Counted from the first letter of the stretch, positions 11,063 to 22,576 are shown. The stretch is 48,768 nt of DNA from Cystobacter fuscus DSM 2262 (GCF_000335475.2 NZ_ANAH02000003.1:1-48768), one strand, 5' to 3'. Numbers and translations: made by a program. Notes: generated by a model from the letters alone, not told the origin.

Positions 11063-12169
11063 ATGTGGCGACCTGTTGCACTGATGCTGCTCCTGCTCGT
11101 GCCCCTGCGCGCGCCCGCCGTGGAGACCATGCGCATCGCCATGGGTGACGCCCAGGGCGAGGTGCGCGTGAGTGGCAAGGGCCTCTCCTTCGGCTCCGAT
11201 ACCGAGGACGCCTCCTTCACCTCCCTCCAGCAGGACGGGGTCGTCGTGCGGCGGCGGGGCTCGCGCCTGGAGCTCAACGGCGCGCCCGTCATCGGCTCCG
11301 CGGTGCGCTTCCGCTCCGGAGTGGAGTCGTCGGACGGGGGCACGCCGGGTGACTCGTCCATCCGCGCCGGGGACATGGAGGTGCGCGGCGACGTCGTGGT
11401 GCGCCTGTACAAGGACGGGCTCCAGCTCATCAACGTCATCGCCCTGGAGGACTACCTCGCCGCCGTGCTCGGCAGCGAGATGCCCGTGTCCTTCCCCCCC
11501 GAGGCCCTCAAGGCCCAGGCCGTGGCGGCCCGCACCTACGCCCTGCAGAAGAAGCTGGAGACCTACGGCGCCCCCTTCCACATGGGCAGCAGCGTGCTCC
11601 ACCAGGTGTATGGCGGCCTCAACCGGGAGGACGCCCGCACCCGCGCCGCCGTGGAGGCCACCCGCGGCGAGGTGCTCACGTACGAGCTCGCCCCCATCGA
11701 GGCCTACTTCCATGCCTCCTGTGGTGGCCGCACCGAGTCCGGCTGGGATTCGCTCCAGCGGGACTTGCCCTACCTCAAGGCCGTGGACTGCCCGTGTGGC
11801 CGCCTGCCCGCCAGCCGCTGGAGCGCCACCGTCTCCGATGCCGAGCTGCGCGCCGCCCTGGGCCAGTCCACCGAGGGCTTCCGGGTGGCGAGCCGCACGT
11901 CCACGCACCGGGTGAACCGGGTCAGCGCGGCCGGCGGGGCCTCGGTCGATGGGGCCCAGTTCCGGCGCAAGCTCGGCTACACGAAGCTCAAGAGCCTGGA
12001 CTTCGACGTGGAGCACACCGCCGGCAAGTGGCACTTCACCGGCCGTGGCTATGGCCATGGGGCGGGCCTCTGTCAGTGGGGCGCCAAGGCGCTGGCCGAC
12101 AGCGGCAAGTCCTACCGGGACATCCTCCTGCACTACTACCCGGAGACCGAGCTGCAGCAGCTCTACTGA
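11063..12169 (+). CDS. SpoIID/LytB-domain protein (lytic transglycosylase-like)
   Basis: 368 aa. Signal peptide (about 1-20), then a SpoIID domain with the catalytic-type Glu in LGSEMP (E139), the following AQAVAARTYAL helix, and the C-terminal GxGYGHGxGLxQWGA motif (GRGYGHGAGLCQWGA, about 326-340). In Bacillus, SpoIID cleaves glycan strands from which stem peptides have been removed; here the protein should act on peptidoglycan in the periplasm. A role in sporulation or cell-wall turnover in a myxobacterium is inferred. It lies 61 bp upstream of queA on the same strand. Confidence 0.88.
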   Translation: MWRPVALMLLLLVPLRAPAVETMRIAMGDAQGEVRVSGKGLSFGSDTEDASFTSLQQDGVVVRRRGSRLELNGAPVIGSAVRFRSGVESSDGGTPGDSSIRAGDMEVRGDVVVRLYKDGLQLINVIALEDYLAAVLGSEMPVSFPPEALKAQAVAARTYALQKKLETYGAPFHMGSSVLHQVYGGLNREDARTRAAVEATRGEVLTYELAPIEAYFHASCGGRTESGWDSLQRDLPYLKAVDCPCGRLPASRWSATVSDAELRAALGQSTEGFRVASRTSTHRVNRVSAAGGASVDGAQFRRKLGYTKLKSLDFDVEHTAGKWHFTGRGYGHGAGLCQWGAKALADSGKSYRDILLHYYPETELQQLY

Positions 12170-12230
12170 AGCGCCACCGCTACATCCCGTTTCGTCCGAG
12201 GCGCCTGGGCTGTTACAAGCGGCTCCCGCC

Positions 12231-14517
<2,287 letters not shown>

Positions 14518-14719
14518 TGCCCCGGGAGGCCGCCGGGAAGGGCGCCCCTGGCCGCCTGCCCGACGAGGATGACGCGGGGCGGAAGTGTCCGGTTTCCTCG
14601 GTTTGCTTGCCGGGGGTGTGGGGCTGCTGCTAAGAGGCCCCCCTTTCGGACTTATTCGCCGACCGTGAAAATCAGGGGCGGCGACCCGGTACAAATTTCA
14701 TCCAGCGACGAGGCGGTTC

Positions 14720-15070
14720 GTGGCAGACAGCATTCCAATCCTGGCGCAGGCGGCGGGCGGTCCCAGCGGGATGATGAACATCGTCTTCATCATCGGGCTG
14801 TTCGCCATCATGTACTTCGTGATGATCCGCCCGCAGCAGAAGCAGCTCAAGAAGCACCAGGAGCTCATCTCCAGCCTGAAGAAGGGCGATGAGGTCGTCA
14901 CCCAGGGCGGCCTCATCGGGCGCATCCAGAACGTGATGGATCGCGAGGTGACGCTCGAGGTGGCCAGCGGGACGCGCATCCGCGTGCTCAAGACGTCGGT
15001 GGCCGGGCGCTACGCGCTGCCCGAGGCGGCCGGGGCGGCCAAGACCGAGGACAAGAAGGAGGAGAAGTGA
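14720..15070 (+). CDS. yajC: Preprotein translocase accessory subunit YajC
   Basis: 116 aa. A single N-terminal membrane helix (about 19-38, MNIVFIIGLFAIMYFVMIRPQQKQ) carries the family hallmark FxxIRPQQKxxKxHQ, followed by GDEVVTQGGLIGRI. It associates with SecDF at the SecYEG channel. GTG start at 14720. Its stop overlaps the secD start (TGATG), giving translational coupling. A 200-bp gap after tgt may hold its own promoter. Confidence 0.95.
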   Translation: MADSIPILAQAAGGPSGMMNIVFIIGLFAIMYFVMIRPQQKQLKKHQELISSLKKGDEVVTQGGLIGRIQNVMDREVTLEVASGTRIRVLKTSVAGRYALPEAAGAAKTEDKKEEK

Positions 15071-16839
15071 TGGATCGCGGCTGGTATTGGAGGCTGGGCC
15101 TGGTCATCGGCGTGACGCTGGTGACCGTGTGGCTCCTGATGCCCTCCTATTATTCCTTGTTCAAGGTGGACCGCAGCGAGCGCAACAACCTGGCGGCCAT
15201 CGAGAAGGCGATGCCGGGCTGGGCGCCTCCCGCCAAGTACCGCATCAACCTGGGGCTCGACCTGCAGGGCGGCATCCACATGGTGATGCGTGTGGACACC
15301 AAGACGGCCCTGGAGAAGCGCACCGAGCGCCGGGGCGATCAGATCGTCCGCTACATCAACGACAAGCAGCTGGGCCAGGTGACGGTGAACACGGACGTGG
15401 AGCGACTCCAGCTCACGTTGACCGCGCAGGACCCCGCCACCATGGACGCCATCGAGAAGGAGGTGCTCGCCACCTTCACCGACTTCACGCGCGTGTCGCG
15501 TGACGGCGCCAACCTGGTGCTCGCGCCGGACGAGGGCCAGGTCAACCGCTTCCGCGACGAGTCGGTGGACCAGGCGATGCTCGTCATCCGCCGCCGCATC
15601 GACAAGTGGGGCGTGGCCGAAGTGGACGTGCGCAAGCTGGGCACGGACGCCATCCAGATCTCCCTGCCGGGCCGCAATGATCCCGAGCAGGCCAAGGAGC
15701 TGGTGGGCACCACGGCGCAGCTGGAGTTCCACATGGTGGACGACACCACGGACTTCTTCCGCGAGCACTACCAGAAGACGCCTCCGCCCGAGGACAGCAA
15801 CATCACCCTCACCACCGCCGACGGCTTCCCCCAACTGCAGGGCCCCAACCGCGACGCGCTCCTGGCGTACGTGAAGGACGCGACGCCCCAGGGCCGCCTC
15901 GTGCTGCTCGAGTGCATCGCCAGCGCGACGCGCAAGGGCGTGTGCGACAGCTACCGCACCTACCTGGTGGAGAAGGAAGCGCCGCTGACGGGCGAGAGCC
16001 TCACCGGCGCGGATGCCTCGCTCAGCCAGATCAACGAGCCCGAGGTGAACATCAGCTTCGACGCCGCCGGGGCGCGCCAGTTCGAGGAGCTCACGGACAA
16101 GGGCGTGGGCCGGCGCATGGCCATCGTCCTGGACGACTACGTGCAGTCGGCGCCGCGCATCAACGAGCGCATCGGCGGTGGCCGGGCGCGCATCACCATG
16201 GGCCGCGCGGGAGGCCGTCCGCTGGAGCAGTGGCTGGCGGACGCCCAGACGCTGGCGCTGGCGCTCAAGGCGGGCGCGCTGCCCGCGCCGGTGACCACGG
16301 GCGAAATCCGTCAGGTGGGCGCCTCGCTGGGTGACGAGCTCATCCGCAAGGGCAGCCTCGCCGCGGCGGTGGGCCTGCTGTGCGTCATCGTCTTCATGGG
16401 GCTGTACTATCGTGCCTCGGGCCTCATCGCGGACGTGGCCCTGCTGCTCAACGGCCTGCTCATCCTCGGGGGCATGGCGCTCTTCAACGCCACGCTCACG
16501 CTGCCGGGCCTCGCGGCCTTCGTGCTCACGTTGGGCATCGCGGTGGACGCCAACGTGCTCATCAACGAGCGCATCCGCGAGGAGCTCAGCCACGGCAAGA
16601 CGGCACGCGCCGCGGTGGACCAGGGCTACGACCGCGCCTTCTGGACCATCTTCGACGCCCACGTCACCGCGATCGTCGCCGGCCTCATCCTCTTCTTCAC
16701 CGGTACGGGCCCGGTGCGCGGCTTCGCCACCACGATGATCATCGGCCTGCTGGCCTCGCTCTTCACGTCCATCCTGGTGACGCGCGTCATCATGACCTAC
16801 TTCGTCCACGGCCGGAACGCCCAGACGGTGTCCGTCTAG
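15070..16839 (+). CDS. secD: Protein translocase subunit SecD
   Basis: 589 aa. Proton-motive-force-driven periplasmic motor that helps pull secreted proteins through SecYEG. N-terminal membrane helix, then GLDLQGGIHMVM (SecD signature), a large periplasmic P1 domain, and a C-terminal block of five membrane helices with LALALKAGALPAPV and TLGIAVDANVLINERIREEL, holding the conserved Asp of the proton path. ATG at 15070 follows GGAGGAGAAG; a GTG three bases upstream is the alternative. Confidence 0.97.
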   Translation: MDRGWYWRLGLVIGVTLVTVWLLMPSYYSLFKVDRSERNNLAAIEKAMPGWAPPAKYRINLGLDLQGGIHMVMRVDTKTALEKRTERRGDQIVRYINDKQLGQVTVNTDVERLQLTLTAQDPATMDAIEKEVLATFTDFTRVSRDGANLVLAPDEGQVNRFRDESVDQAMLVIRRRIDKWGVAEVDVRKLGTDAIQISLPGRNDPEQAKELVGTTAQLEFHMVDDTTDFFREHYQKTPPPEDSNITLTTADGFPQLQGPNRDALLAYVKDATPQGRLVLLECIASATRKGVCDSYRTYLVEKEAPLTGESLTGADASLSQINEPEVNISFDAAGARQFEELTDKGVGRRMAIVLDDYVQSAPRINERIGGGRARITMGRAGGRPLEQWLADAQTLALALKAGALPAPVTTGEIRQVGASLGDELIRKGSLAAAVGLLCVIVFMGLYYRASGLIADVALLLNGLLILGGMALFNATLTLPGLAAFVLTLGIAVDANVLINERIREELSHGKTARAAVDQGYDRAFWTIFDAHVTAIVAGLILFFTGTGPVRGFATTMIIGLLASLFTSILVTRVIMTYFVHGRNAQTVSV

Positions 16840-16863
16840 GCAGCACCTCGGGGTACAGCCGAC

Positions 16864-18036
16864 ATGCAGATCCTCAAGAACAAGACGAACATCGACTTCA
16901 TCGGCAAGCGCAAGCCGGCCCTCTTCATCTCCACGGCGATCAACCTGATCATCCTCGTGGGCATCGCCGTGGTGGGCTTCAACTTCGGCGTGGACTTCGC
17001 CGGCGGTACGGTGGTGGAGGTGCAGTTCAACCACCCCGTCTCCGCGAGCGAGGTGCGCCAGCGCGTCGAGTCCACCGGGCAGCTCCACGACGTGTCCGTG
17101 CAGAGCATCGGCGCGGCGTCGGAGAACTCGTTCCTCGTGCGCCTGGGCGGCGTGACGCAGCTCACCGAGGAGGGCGGGGCCAAGGCGAGCCAGGCCCTCC
17201 AGTCGCTCGGCCAGATCGATCCCAAGGCCATCCGCGTGGACCTGGCCAACGGCATCATCAACGTGCGCTCCAAGCAGCCGCTGGACACGGCGCAGATCGA
17301 GAAGACCGTGGAGGGCACCGGCACCGGCGTGGAAGAGGTGCGCGACATCGGCCAGGCGCAGTCCGGCGACTACGACTACCAGGTGGTGGCCAGCGGCATG
17401 GCGGACCGCATCCGCGGCGCGCTGATGCAGGGCCAGGCCGCCGACAAGCCCGACTTCGAGATGCGCCGCACCGAGTACGTGGGTCCGCAGGTGGGCAAGC
17501 AGCTGCGCAACCGCGGCATCCAGGCGCTGCTCTTGTCCATGGTGGCCATCCTCATCTACGTGGCCTTCCGCTTCGACTTCAAGTTCGGCCCCGGCGCCCT
17601 GCTCGCCATGTTGCACGACGTCATCATGGTGGCCGGCTTCTACCTGTTCAGCCGCGCCGAGTTCGGCCTCACCGCCATCGCCGCGCTGCTCACCATCGTG
17701 GGCTACTCGGTCAACGACACCATCGTCATCTACGACCGCATCCGCGAGGACATGGGCAAGTTCAAGGGCAAGCCCCTGCCAGAGGTCATCAACATCGCCG
17801 TCAACGACACCCTGGTGCGCACCATCCTCACCTCGGGCACCACGGCGCTCTCGCTCGTCGGTCTGCTCATCTTCGGCGTGGGGGAGATCCGCGACTTCGC
17901 CTGGGCGATGCTGGTGGGCATCATCGTGGGCACCTACTCGTCCGTGTACATCGCCAGCCCCGTCACCATCTGGCTGGATGCGCGCGAGCAGGCGCGCGGC
18001 AAGAAGGCGGGCATCAACCAGCCCACGGCGGCCTGA
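16864..18036 (+). CDS. secF: Protein translocase subunit SecF
   Basis: 390 aa. Partner of SecD. The N-terminal helix is followed by FGVDFAGGTVVEVQF (SecF signature). The C-terminal membrane block includes YVGPQVGKQL and SVNDTIVIYDRIRED, with the conserved Asp of the motor. The insert between helices 1 and 2 is longer than in E. coli SecF, with an Ala/Gln/Val-rich stretch. It starts 24 bp after secD and ends at a likely terminator. Confidence 0.96.
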   Translation: MQILKNKTNIDFIGKRKPALFISTAINLIILVGIAVVGFNFGVDFAGGTVVEVQFNHPVSASEVRQRVESTGQLHDVSVQSIGAASENSFLVRLGGVTQLTEEGGAKASQALQSLGQIDPKAIRVDLANGIINVRSKQPLDTAQIEKTVEGTGTGVEEVRDIGQAQSGDYDYQVVASGMADRIRGALMQGQAADKPDFEMRRTEYVGPQVGKQLRNRGIQALLLSMVAILIYVAFRFDFKFGPGALLAMLHDVIMVAGFYLFSRAEFGLTAIAALLTIVGYSVNDTIVIYDRIREDMGKFKGKPLPEVINIAVNDTLVRTILTSGTTALSLVGLLIFGVGEIRDFAWAMLVGIIVGTYSSVYIASPVTIWLDAREQARGKKAGINQPTAA

Positions 18037-18066
18037 ACTTCCCCGGAACCGTCCAGGTAGCGCTCG

Positions 18067-18117
18067 CCGAGGCCCTCGGGCTCCGTGACTCCACGGACCC
18101 GCGGGCCTCGGGTGTTT
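18067..18117 (+). terminator. Terminator after secF
   Basis: Stem CCGAGGCCC (18067-18075) with GGGCCTCGG (18103-18111), an inner stem CCGTG/CACGG, then GTGTTTT. It lies 30 bp after the secF stop and ends the queA-secF cluster. Confidence 0.65.
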
Positions 18118-18298
18118 TCAGGGGACGGAAGGGACCTCGTTCAGGCCCGTCCAGGGCGTATCCCACCCCACCGCGAGGGCAGGCGGGCAGGGGAGCGAAA
18201 CCCAGGTCAGGTCAGGCTGGACAGACCCCCCAGGTAGAGTGATGAAGATTTCTGGCCTGGACGCTTCCACGGTAGGAGGCTCCGGAGCGGAGGTGACT

Positions 18299-20014
18299 GT
18301 GCGTTGGATGATGCCGGAAGTGCCCCAGGAGCAGGCGGCTTCACTGTCCGTGGAGCTGGGTCTCCATCCCCTGCCGGCGCGAATCCTCATCCACCGCGGA
18401 CTGCGCACCCCCGAGGCCGCCTCCGCCTTCCTGTCCGACCGGCTGGCGGACCTGCCCGACCCCTACCGGATGAAGGGCATGGCCGCGGGCGTGGAGCGGC
18501 TCATCCGGGCGATCCGGGAGAAGGAGCGCATCACCCTCTACGGTGACTATGACGTGGACGGCGTGTGCTCCACGTCGCTCATGGCCCTGTTCCTCCGGGA
18601 GCTGGGCGCCCGGCCCGCCACCTACATCCCCCACCGCATGGACGAGGGCTATGGCCTCAACCTCCAGGCGGTGGAGAAGATCGCCGCGGACGGCACGCGG
18701 GTGCTGGTGACGCTCGACTGTGGCATCACCTCCGTGGCGGAGATCGCCCGGGCGAAGGAGCTGGGGCTGGACGTGGTGGTGGTGGACCACCACACGGTGC
18801 CCCCCACGCTGCCTCCCGCGGTGGCCGTGCTCAACCCCCACCAGCCGGGCTGCGAGTACCCCACCAAGCACCTGTGCGCCGCCGGCGTGGCCTTCAACCT
18901 GTGCATGGGCCTGCGCAAGCGGCTGCGCGATGACGGCTTCTTCGCCACCCGCAAGGAGCCCAACCTCAAGGCACTGATGGATCTGGTAGCCATGGCCACC
19001 GTGGCGGACGTGGTGCCGCTCACCGGCGCCAACCGCATCCTCGTCCACCACGGCCTGCAGGCGCTGAGCGCGGGCCTGCGTCCCGGTGTCCGGGCGCTCA
19101 AGGAGGTGGCGGGGCTCGACGCGGACAGTCCCGTGTCCGCCGGGCAGGTGGGCTACCGCCTGGGCCCGCGCATCAACGCCGCGGGACGGTTGCATGACGC
19201 CTCGCTGGGCTTGCAGCTGCTGTGCTCGGAGACGCTCGAGGCGGCCCGTCCGCTCGCGCAGGTGTTGGATCGCGCCAACGCCGAGCGCCAGGGCCTGGAG
19301 AGCAGCATCCTCACCGAGGCGCTCGCCCAGGCCGGGGAGCGCGCCGAGCAGAACGCCCGCGGCTTCGTGCTCTACGCGGACGGGTGGCACCCGGGCGTCA
19401 TCGGCATCGTGGCCTCGCGTGTGGTGGAGCGCTTCCACCGGCCCACGGTCATGGTCGGGGTGAAGGACGGGGTGGGCAAGGGCTCGGCGCGCAGCATCGA
19501 GGGCTTCCACCTCTACGACGCGCTGAGTGGCTGCGCGGACCTGTTCGCCCGCTTCGGCGGCCACAAGCACGCCGCCGGGCTCACCATCGAGGGCAAGCAC
19601 CTGCCCAGCTTCCGCGAGGCCTTCGAGCGCATCGCCCACCAGCGCCTGACGCCCGAGGATCTCATCCCCCGCTGCAAGGTGGACGCGGTGGTGGGCGTGT
19701 CGGAGCTGGACGAGAAGGCGGTGGAGGCGCTGCAGAAGCTCGGGCCCTTCGGGCAGGGCAACCCCGAGCCCGTGCTGGTGCTGCGCCGCCAGGTGGCGCG
19801 CCCGCGCGTGCTGCCGCACAAGACGGGCGGCTCGGGCCACCTCAAGCTGGCCCTGGTGGACGCGCCCAACGTGGACGCCATCGGCTTCGGCATGGCGGAC
19901 CGGCTGGCGTTGACCGAGGGACCCGTGGACCTGGCTTTCCAGGCAGGCTTCGACACCTTCCGCGGCCAGCGCCGGCTGTCCCTCAAGCTCAAGGATCTGC
20001 GGATCGCTGCCTAG
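18299..20014 (+). CDS. recJ: Single-stranded-DNA-specific exonuclease RecJ
   Basis: 571 aa. 5'-3' ssDNA exonuclease of recombination and mismatch repair. DHH phosphoesterase motifs seen: YGDYDVDG (81-88), LDCGI (139-143), VVDHH (161-165), and ATVADVVPL further on. The DHHA1 part has GKGSARSIEGFHLYDAL and FGGHKHAAG, and the OB-fold tail starts near GPFGQGNPEPV. GTG at 18299 was chosen because GGAGGTGA (18289-18296) is an excellent ribosome-binding site; ATG 18242 and GTG 18239 would add about 20 residues. The stop overlaps the converging sitI3-like gene by 4 bp. Confidence 0.95.
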   Translation: MRWMMPEVPQEQAASLSVELGLHPLPARILIHRGLRTPEAASAFLSDRLADLPDPYRMKGMAAGVERLIRAIREKERITLYGDYDVDGVCSTSLMALFLRELGARPATYIPHRMDEGYGLNLQAVEKIAADGTRVLVTLDCGITSVAEIARAKELGLDVVVVDHHTVPPTLPPAVAVLNPHQPGCEYPTKHLCAAGVAFNLCMGLRKRLRDDGFFATRKEPNLKALMDLVAMATVADVVPLTGANRILVHHGLQALSAGLRPGVRALKEVAGLDADSPVSAGQVGYRLGPRINAAGRLHDASLGLQLLCSETLEAARPLAQVLDRANAERQGLESSILTEALAQAGERAEQNARGFVLYADGWHPGVIGIVASRVVERFHRPTVMVGVKDGVGKGSARSIEGFHLYDALSGCADLFARFGGHKHAAGLTIEGKHLPSFREAFERIAHQRLTPEDLIPRCKVDAVVGVSELDEKAVEALQKLGPFGQGNPEPVLVLRRQVARPRVLPHKTGGSGHLKLALVDAPNVDAIGFGMADRLALTEGPVDLAFQAGFDTFRGQRRLSLKLKDLRIAA

Positions 20015-20469
20015 AATGAGAGCAGTGGCGACGGCAAGGGACGGCATTCGAACGGAATCTCGAGCCTGCTCTTCAGCCAGTCCTTGTCCCGCCAATATCC
20101 AGACTCGGAATTGAAGACGAGCTGCCCGTCGAGTCGCTGGAACTCGATTCGCTCTCCATTGAAGAGCAGGAGTGCGTCTTGCGATTCATTCAATAGCAAA
20201 AGGGACGCATCCAGCAGAATCCGTCTGAAACCGTCCCAGTCCGCATCGTGCGCGCGGCGGAAACCGACTGTCAGTGTCGGGGTGAAATGGAACGCGGACT
20301 TGATAGCCGATTCAGTCCCACTCTCAGCGGCGTGGATTGAAACTGTTGCATCGAACAAAGAGGACTGGTCTTCAGTCCAAGCCAACCCCTCGATCCGCTC
20401 AGCCATCTTCTCCATGGATTGCATTGGCTTCATGCAAGTGGATAGAAAAAGGTCGTAGTCCAGTGCCAT
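20011..20469 (-). CDS. SitI3-family immunity protein
   Basis: 152 aa. The pattern ALLLFNGERIEFQRLDGQLVFN followed by YWRD and a PFECRPLPSPLL tail matches my memory of SitI3-type immunity proteins of Myxococcus, which protect against a cognate SitA toxin delivered by outer membrane exchange. It begins MALDYDLFLST, is cytoplasmic (no signal peptide), and starts 39 nt downstream of the sitA-like gene on the same strand with AGAGG upstream, the standard toxin-immunity order. Its GC content and codon use are visibly lower than in neighbouring recJ, as is usual for polymorphic toxin cassettes. The family call rests on remembered patterns, not a search. Confidence 0.72.
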   Translation of the reverse strand: MALDYDLFLSTCMKPMQSMEKMAERIEGLAWTEDQSSLFDATVSIHAAESGTESAIKSAFHFTPTLTVGFRRAHDADWDGFRRILLDASLLLLNESQDALLLFNGERIEFQRLDGQLVFNSESGYWRDKDWLKSRLEIPFECRPLPSPLLSF

Positions 20470-20508
20470 GTCGGCTGCCTCTCAGCGGGCTATCAGGGAA
20501 GTACTCCT

Positions 20509-21870
20509 CTACATGACGACCCACGGCACCCTCTCAAGGACCGTGCGCAGTTCCTCCTGCGTCGTGTCGAACTGCGCCGCTTTCGAGGGAGCATGGTCTG
20601 TTAGAGCCACAATGCTTGTGTCTTGTCTTTTCAGGCCCTCGATCACCACCCGCCCGTACGTGCCAGGCCACTCCACGCAGGCCAGTTCCTCTGCACGGCG
20701 GACCGGATCCAGGATGGTGAAGCACGGCCAGCGTGGCAGTCGAATCGTGCTCATGTCGCAGTTGTAGAATCGGCAGGCGTCGAGCCGCGCCTCCGTGAAG
20801 TCGCAGTCAGCAATCCCGCCGAGCCGCCACTTATCGAGATCGTCCTCGCGAAAACCGAAGTCGTTACCGGAAAACCGGCCTTTGAAGCGGCACCCCCTGA
20901 AATTCATCCGACTCCAGCGCTTGTTCTTCAACTCACCTTTCGCCTGGATGGTGCAATCGATGAATTGCCCCGACATCATGGTGAGCGAGCGCGAGGCCAC
21001 GCTATTGATGGCCATGGGCGCCTGCGGGGACGTGAGGACGACGAGAGCGCGGCTCTCCTCCACCATCACCTCCACCGCGGCCACCTGCTCCATGGCCACC
21101 GCCACGGAGCCCTCCATGCCCTGGGCCGCCCACTGCGCTTGGACCTGGTTGAATTTCGGTAGCGAGCGCACATGCGCGGCCACCTCGCCGAGCGTCCGCC
21201 CGCTGAGGGTGGCCACCGCGAGGATGAGGGCCCGGGCCGCGTCCGTCCCAATCGCCCGGCCGAAGGCTTCGCCCGCCTCGCGCAGCTCCTCGAACGTGGT
21301 GGCCTCGTGGGCCCGGTGAGCCATGCGGGCCCACCCGTCCATGAGGCCCCACATGGCATCCAGACCCAACCAGGCCAGAAGCACGACGGACACCGCGGCA
21401 GCCGCCGCTTTCGTGCTCGGCTCGGGAAGTAGCCAGAGCGCCAGGTACAGGCCGGCGGCCCACACCAGTGACGAGACAATCGCCTTCGGGCTCAGCTCCC
21501 GCCCCAGGGCGGCTTGCGTTTCGTCGAGCACCGAGCCAAAGGCCAGGGCGAGCGCCAGGGTGCGCCTATCGTCCGTGCGCAGGTAGGGCCCATCCGTGAA
21601 GAGGCCCAGGCAGTCCCCTCCGCCGCGCCGCTCGCACCACCGCAGGTACTTCTCCTTCAGCGCCGCCTCGGCCTCGGGCACGAGCGAGCCCTTGTCGTTG
21701 AGGGGCACCAGCGTGAGCACCTTGTCGCGGTACACCTCGGCGAGCAGTTCCTCCTCCGGCATGGTCTGGAGGAGCCCCTGGGCTATTTCCTGGGCCGTGC
21801 CCTTCACCTGGAAGCGGTGGCCGAGCACCTGCACCGCGCGCTGGTACTCGGCCGCCGTGAGGGCCACCAC
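20509..21870 (-). CDS. SitA-like polymorphic toxin, leader disrupted
   Basis: 453 aa as an open frame. Residues about 1-290 match the conserved core of SitA/AHH-type myxobacterial lipoprotein toxins: KYLRWCERRGGGDCLGLFTDGP, LALALAFGSVLDET, two hydrophobic helices around LYLALWLLPEP and AVVLLAWLGLDAMWGLMDGW, and TTFEELREAGEAFGRAIG. The C-terminal about 165 residues, where the toxin domain should lie, are instead pentapeptide-repeat-like (FIDCTIQ, MNFRGCRFKGRF, CDFTEARLDACRFYNCDM) and lower in GC. No signal peptide is in this frame and no ribosome-binding site precedes GTG 21870. The missing lipoprotein leader lies just upstream in another frame (21969-22124). SitA proteins are transferred between sibling cells through TraAB outer membrane exchange and need that lipid anchor. 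This copy is therefore probably crippled, unless a sequencing error explains the frame break. The immunity gene follows. Confidence 0.75.
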   Translation of the reverse strand: MVALTAAEYQRAVQVLGHRFQVKGTAQEIAQGLLQTMPEEELLAEVYRDKVLTLVPLNDKGSLVPEAEAALKEKYLRWCERRGGGDCLGLFTDGPYLRTDDRRTLALALAFGSVLDETQAALGRELSPKAIVSSLVWAAGLYLALWLLPEPSTKAAAAAVSVVLLAWLGLDAMWGLMDGWARMAHRAHEATTFEELREAGEAFGRAIGTDAARALILAVATLSGRTLGEVAAHVRSLPKFNQVQAQWAAQGMEGSVAVAMEQVAAVEVMVEESRALVVLTSPQAPMAINSVASRSLTMMSGQFIDCTIQAKGELKNKRWSRMNFRGCRFKGRFSGNDFGFREDDLDKWRLGGIADCDFTEARLDACRFYNCDMSTIRLPRWPCFTILDPVRRAEELACVEWPGTYGRVVIEGLKRQDTSIVALTDHAPSKAAQFDTTQEELRTVLERVPWVVM

Positions 21871-21968
21871 GCGGGTGTTGCCACGCGCCTGGGACTGTCC
21901 GCGAACACAACCACCACGGGCTCAAGCTGGCGCGGAGCCGCGCGGGCTTCCTTCTCCGATGGAGGCCG

Positions 21969-22124
21969 TCAGCGGCTCCTCCCGCCGACTTGGCCTCTCA
22001 TGGGTACCTGCGTCGCGCATGCCGAGTGGAGAAACAGGACGATGAGCCCGAAGGCCCTCGCGGGTGCCCAGTACGGCAGGTTTCTCTTCACCTCTCTCCT
22101 GAGCCCACTCCGCTTGTTGTGCAT
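21969..22124 (-). pseudogene. Detached lipoprotein leader of the sitA-like gene
   Basis: A 51-codon frame from ATG 22124, preceded by GGAGG. It encodes a charged N-terminus (NKRSGLRREVKRN), a hydrophobic stretch (AFGLIVLFLHSAC) with a plausible lipidated Cys36, then CATQVP and a TGA stop at 21971-21969. Further along the same frame, 21929-21891 reads QLEPVVVVFADSP, which fits the start of the SitA mature protein. One extra base in the C-run at 21891-21893 would join it to ARGNTRVVALTAAEY of the toxin frame. At least one stop and one single-base shift therefore separate leader and core. Confidence 0.6.
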
Positions 22125-22235
22125 GCGCTACCCCCCCTCCCTGGGGTAGGGAGCAGGGCAGAGGCTTTCACAGGGTGGCTCTGAAAGGCAGGAGGGAACG
22201 TGTTGACGACCCCCGCGAAACCTCCCCTGCGTGGC

Positions 22236-22457
22236 CTAGGCGATTCCCCAACGCACCCGGCCGGGCGTCAGCAGCGCTCCCGCGCGCGCCAGGTCGTTCA
22301 TCCGAAAGCGCTCCGCCCGCTTCTCGAAGGCCGTGCGGCACCGCTCCGAGCAGAAGAAATACCGCCGCTTCTTGTACTCCGTGGACGGGCGGCCCTCGGG
22401 CGCTTCCAGGTGCTTGCCGCACACCGGGTCCAACTGCTGCTTCTGCGTGCTCTTCAT
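22236..22457 (-). CDS. YHS-domain protein
   Basis: 73 aa. A small metal-binding YHS fold: DPVCGKHLEAPEG (Cys18) and YFFCSERCRTAFEKRAERF with the C-x3-C pair. YHS domains bind transition metals and are often found with copper or heavy-metal proteins, but no such partner lies here. The C-terminal 20 residues are Leu/Arg-rich. ATG 22457, with GGAGG upstream, was preferred to a GTG at 22472. Confidence 0.8.
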   Translation of the reverse strand: MKSTQKQQLDPVCGKHLEAPEGRPSTEYKKRRYFFCSERCRTAFEKRAERFRMNDLARAGALLTPGRVRWGIA

Positions 22458-22576
22458 CTCCCGCCTCCCCACCCCATCGGTCTGACGCGCCGTTACAAAA
22501 GCAGCAGCCGTGCCAGGGCTGGAGTTCAGTGGATTCGCGGGTTTACACGTGAGTCAAACGGGAAGGGGACGGTAGA

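Noticed and set aside
18239-18298. Longer RecJ start at GTG 18239 or ATG 18242
   Set aside because: The extra about 20 residues look non-conserved, and GGAGGTGA sits at ideal distance from GTG 18299.
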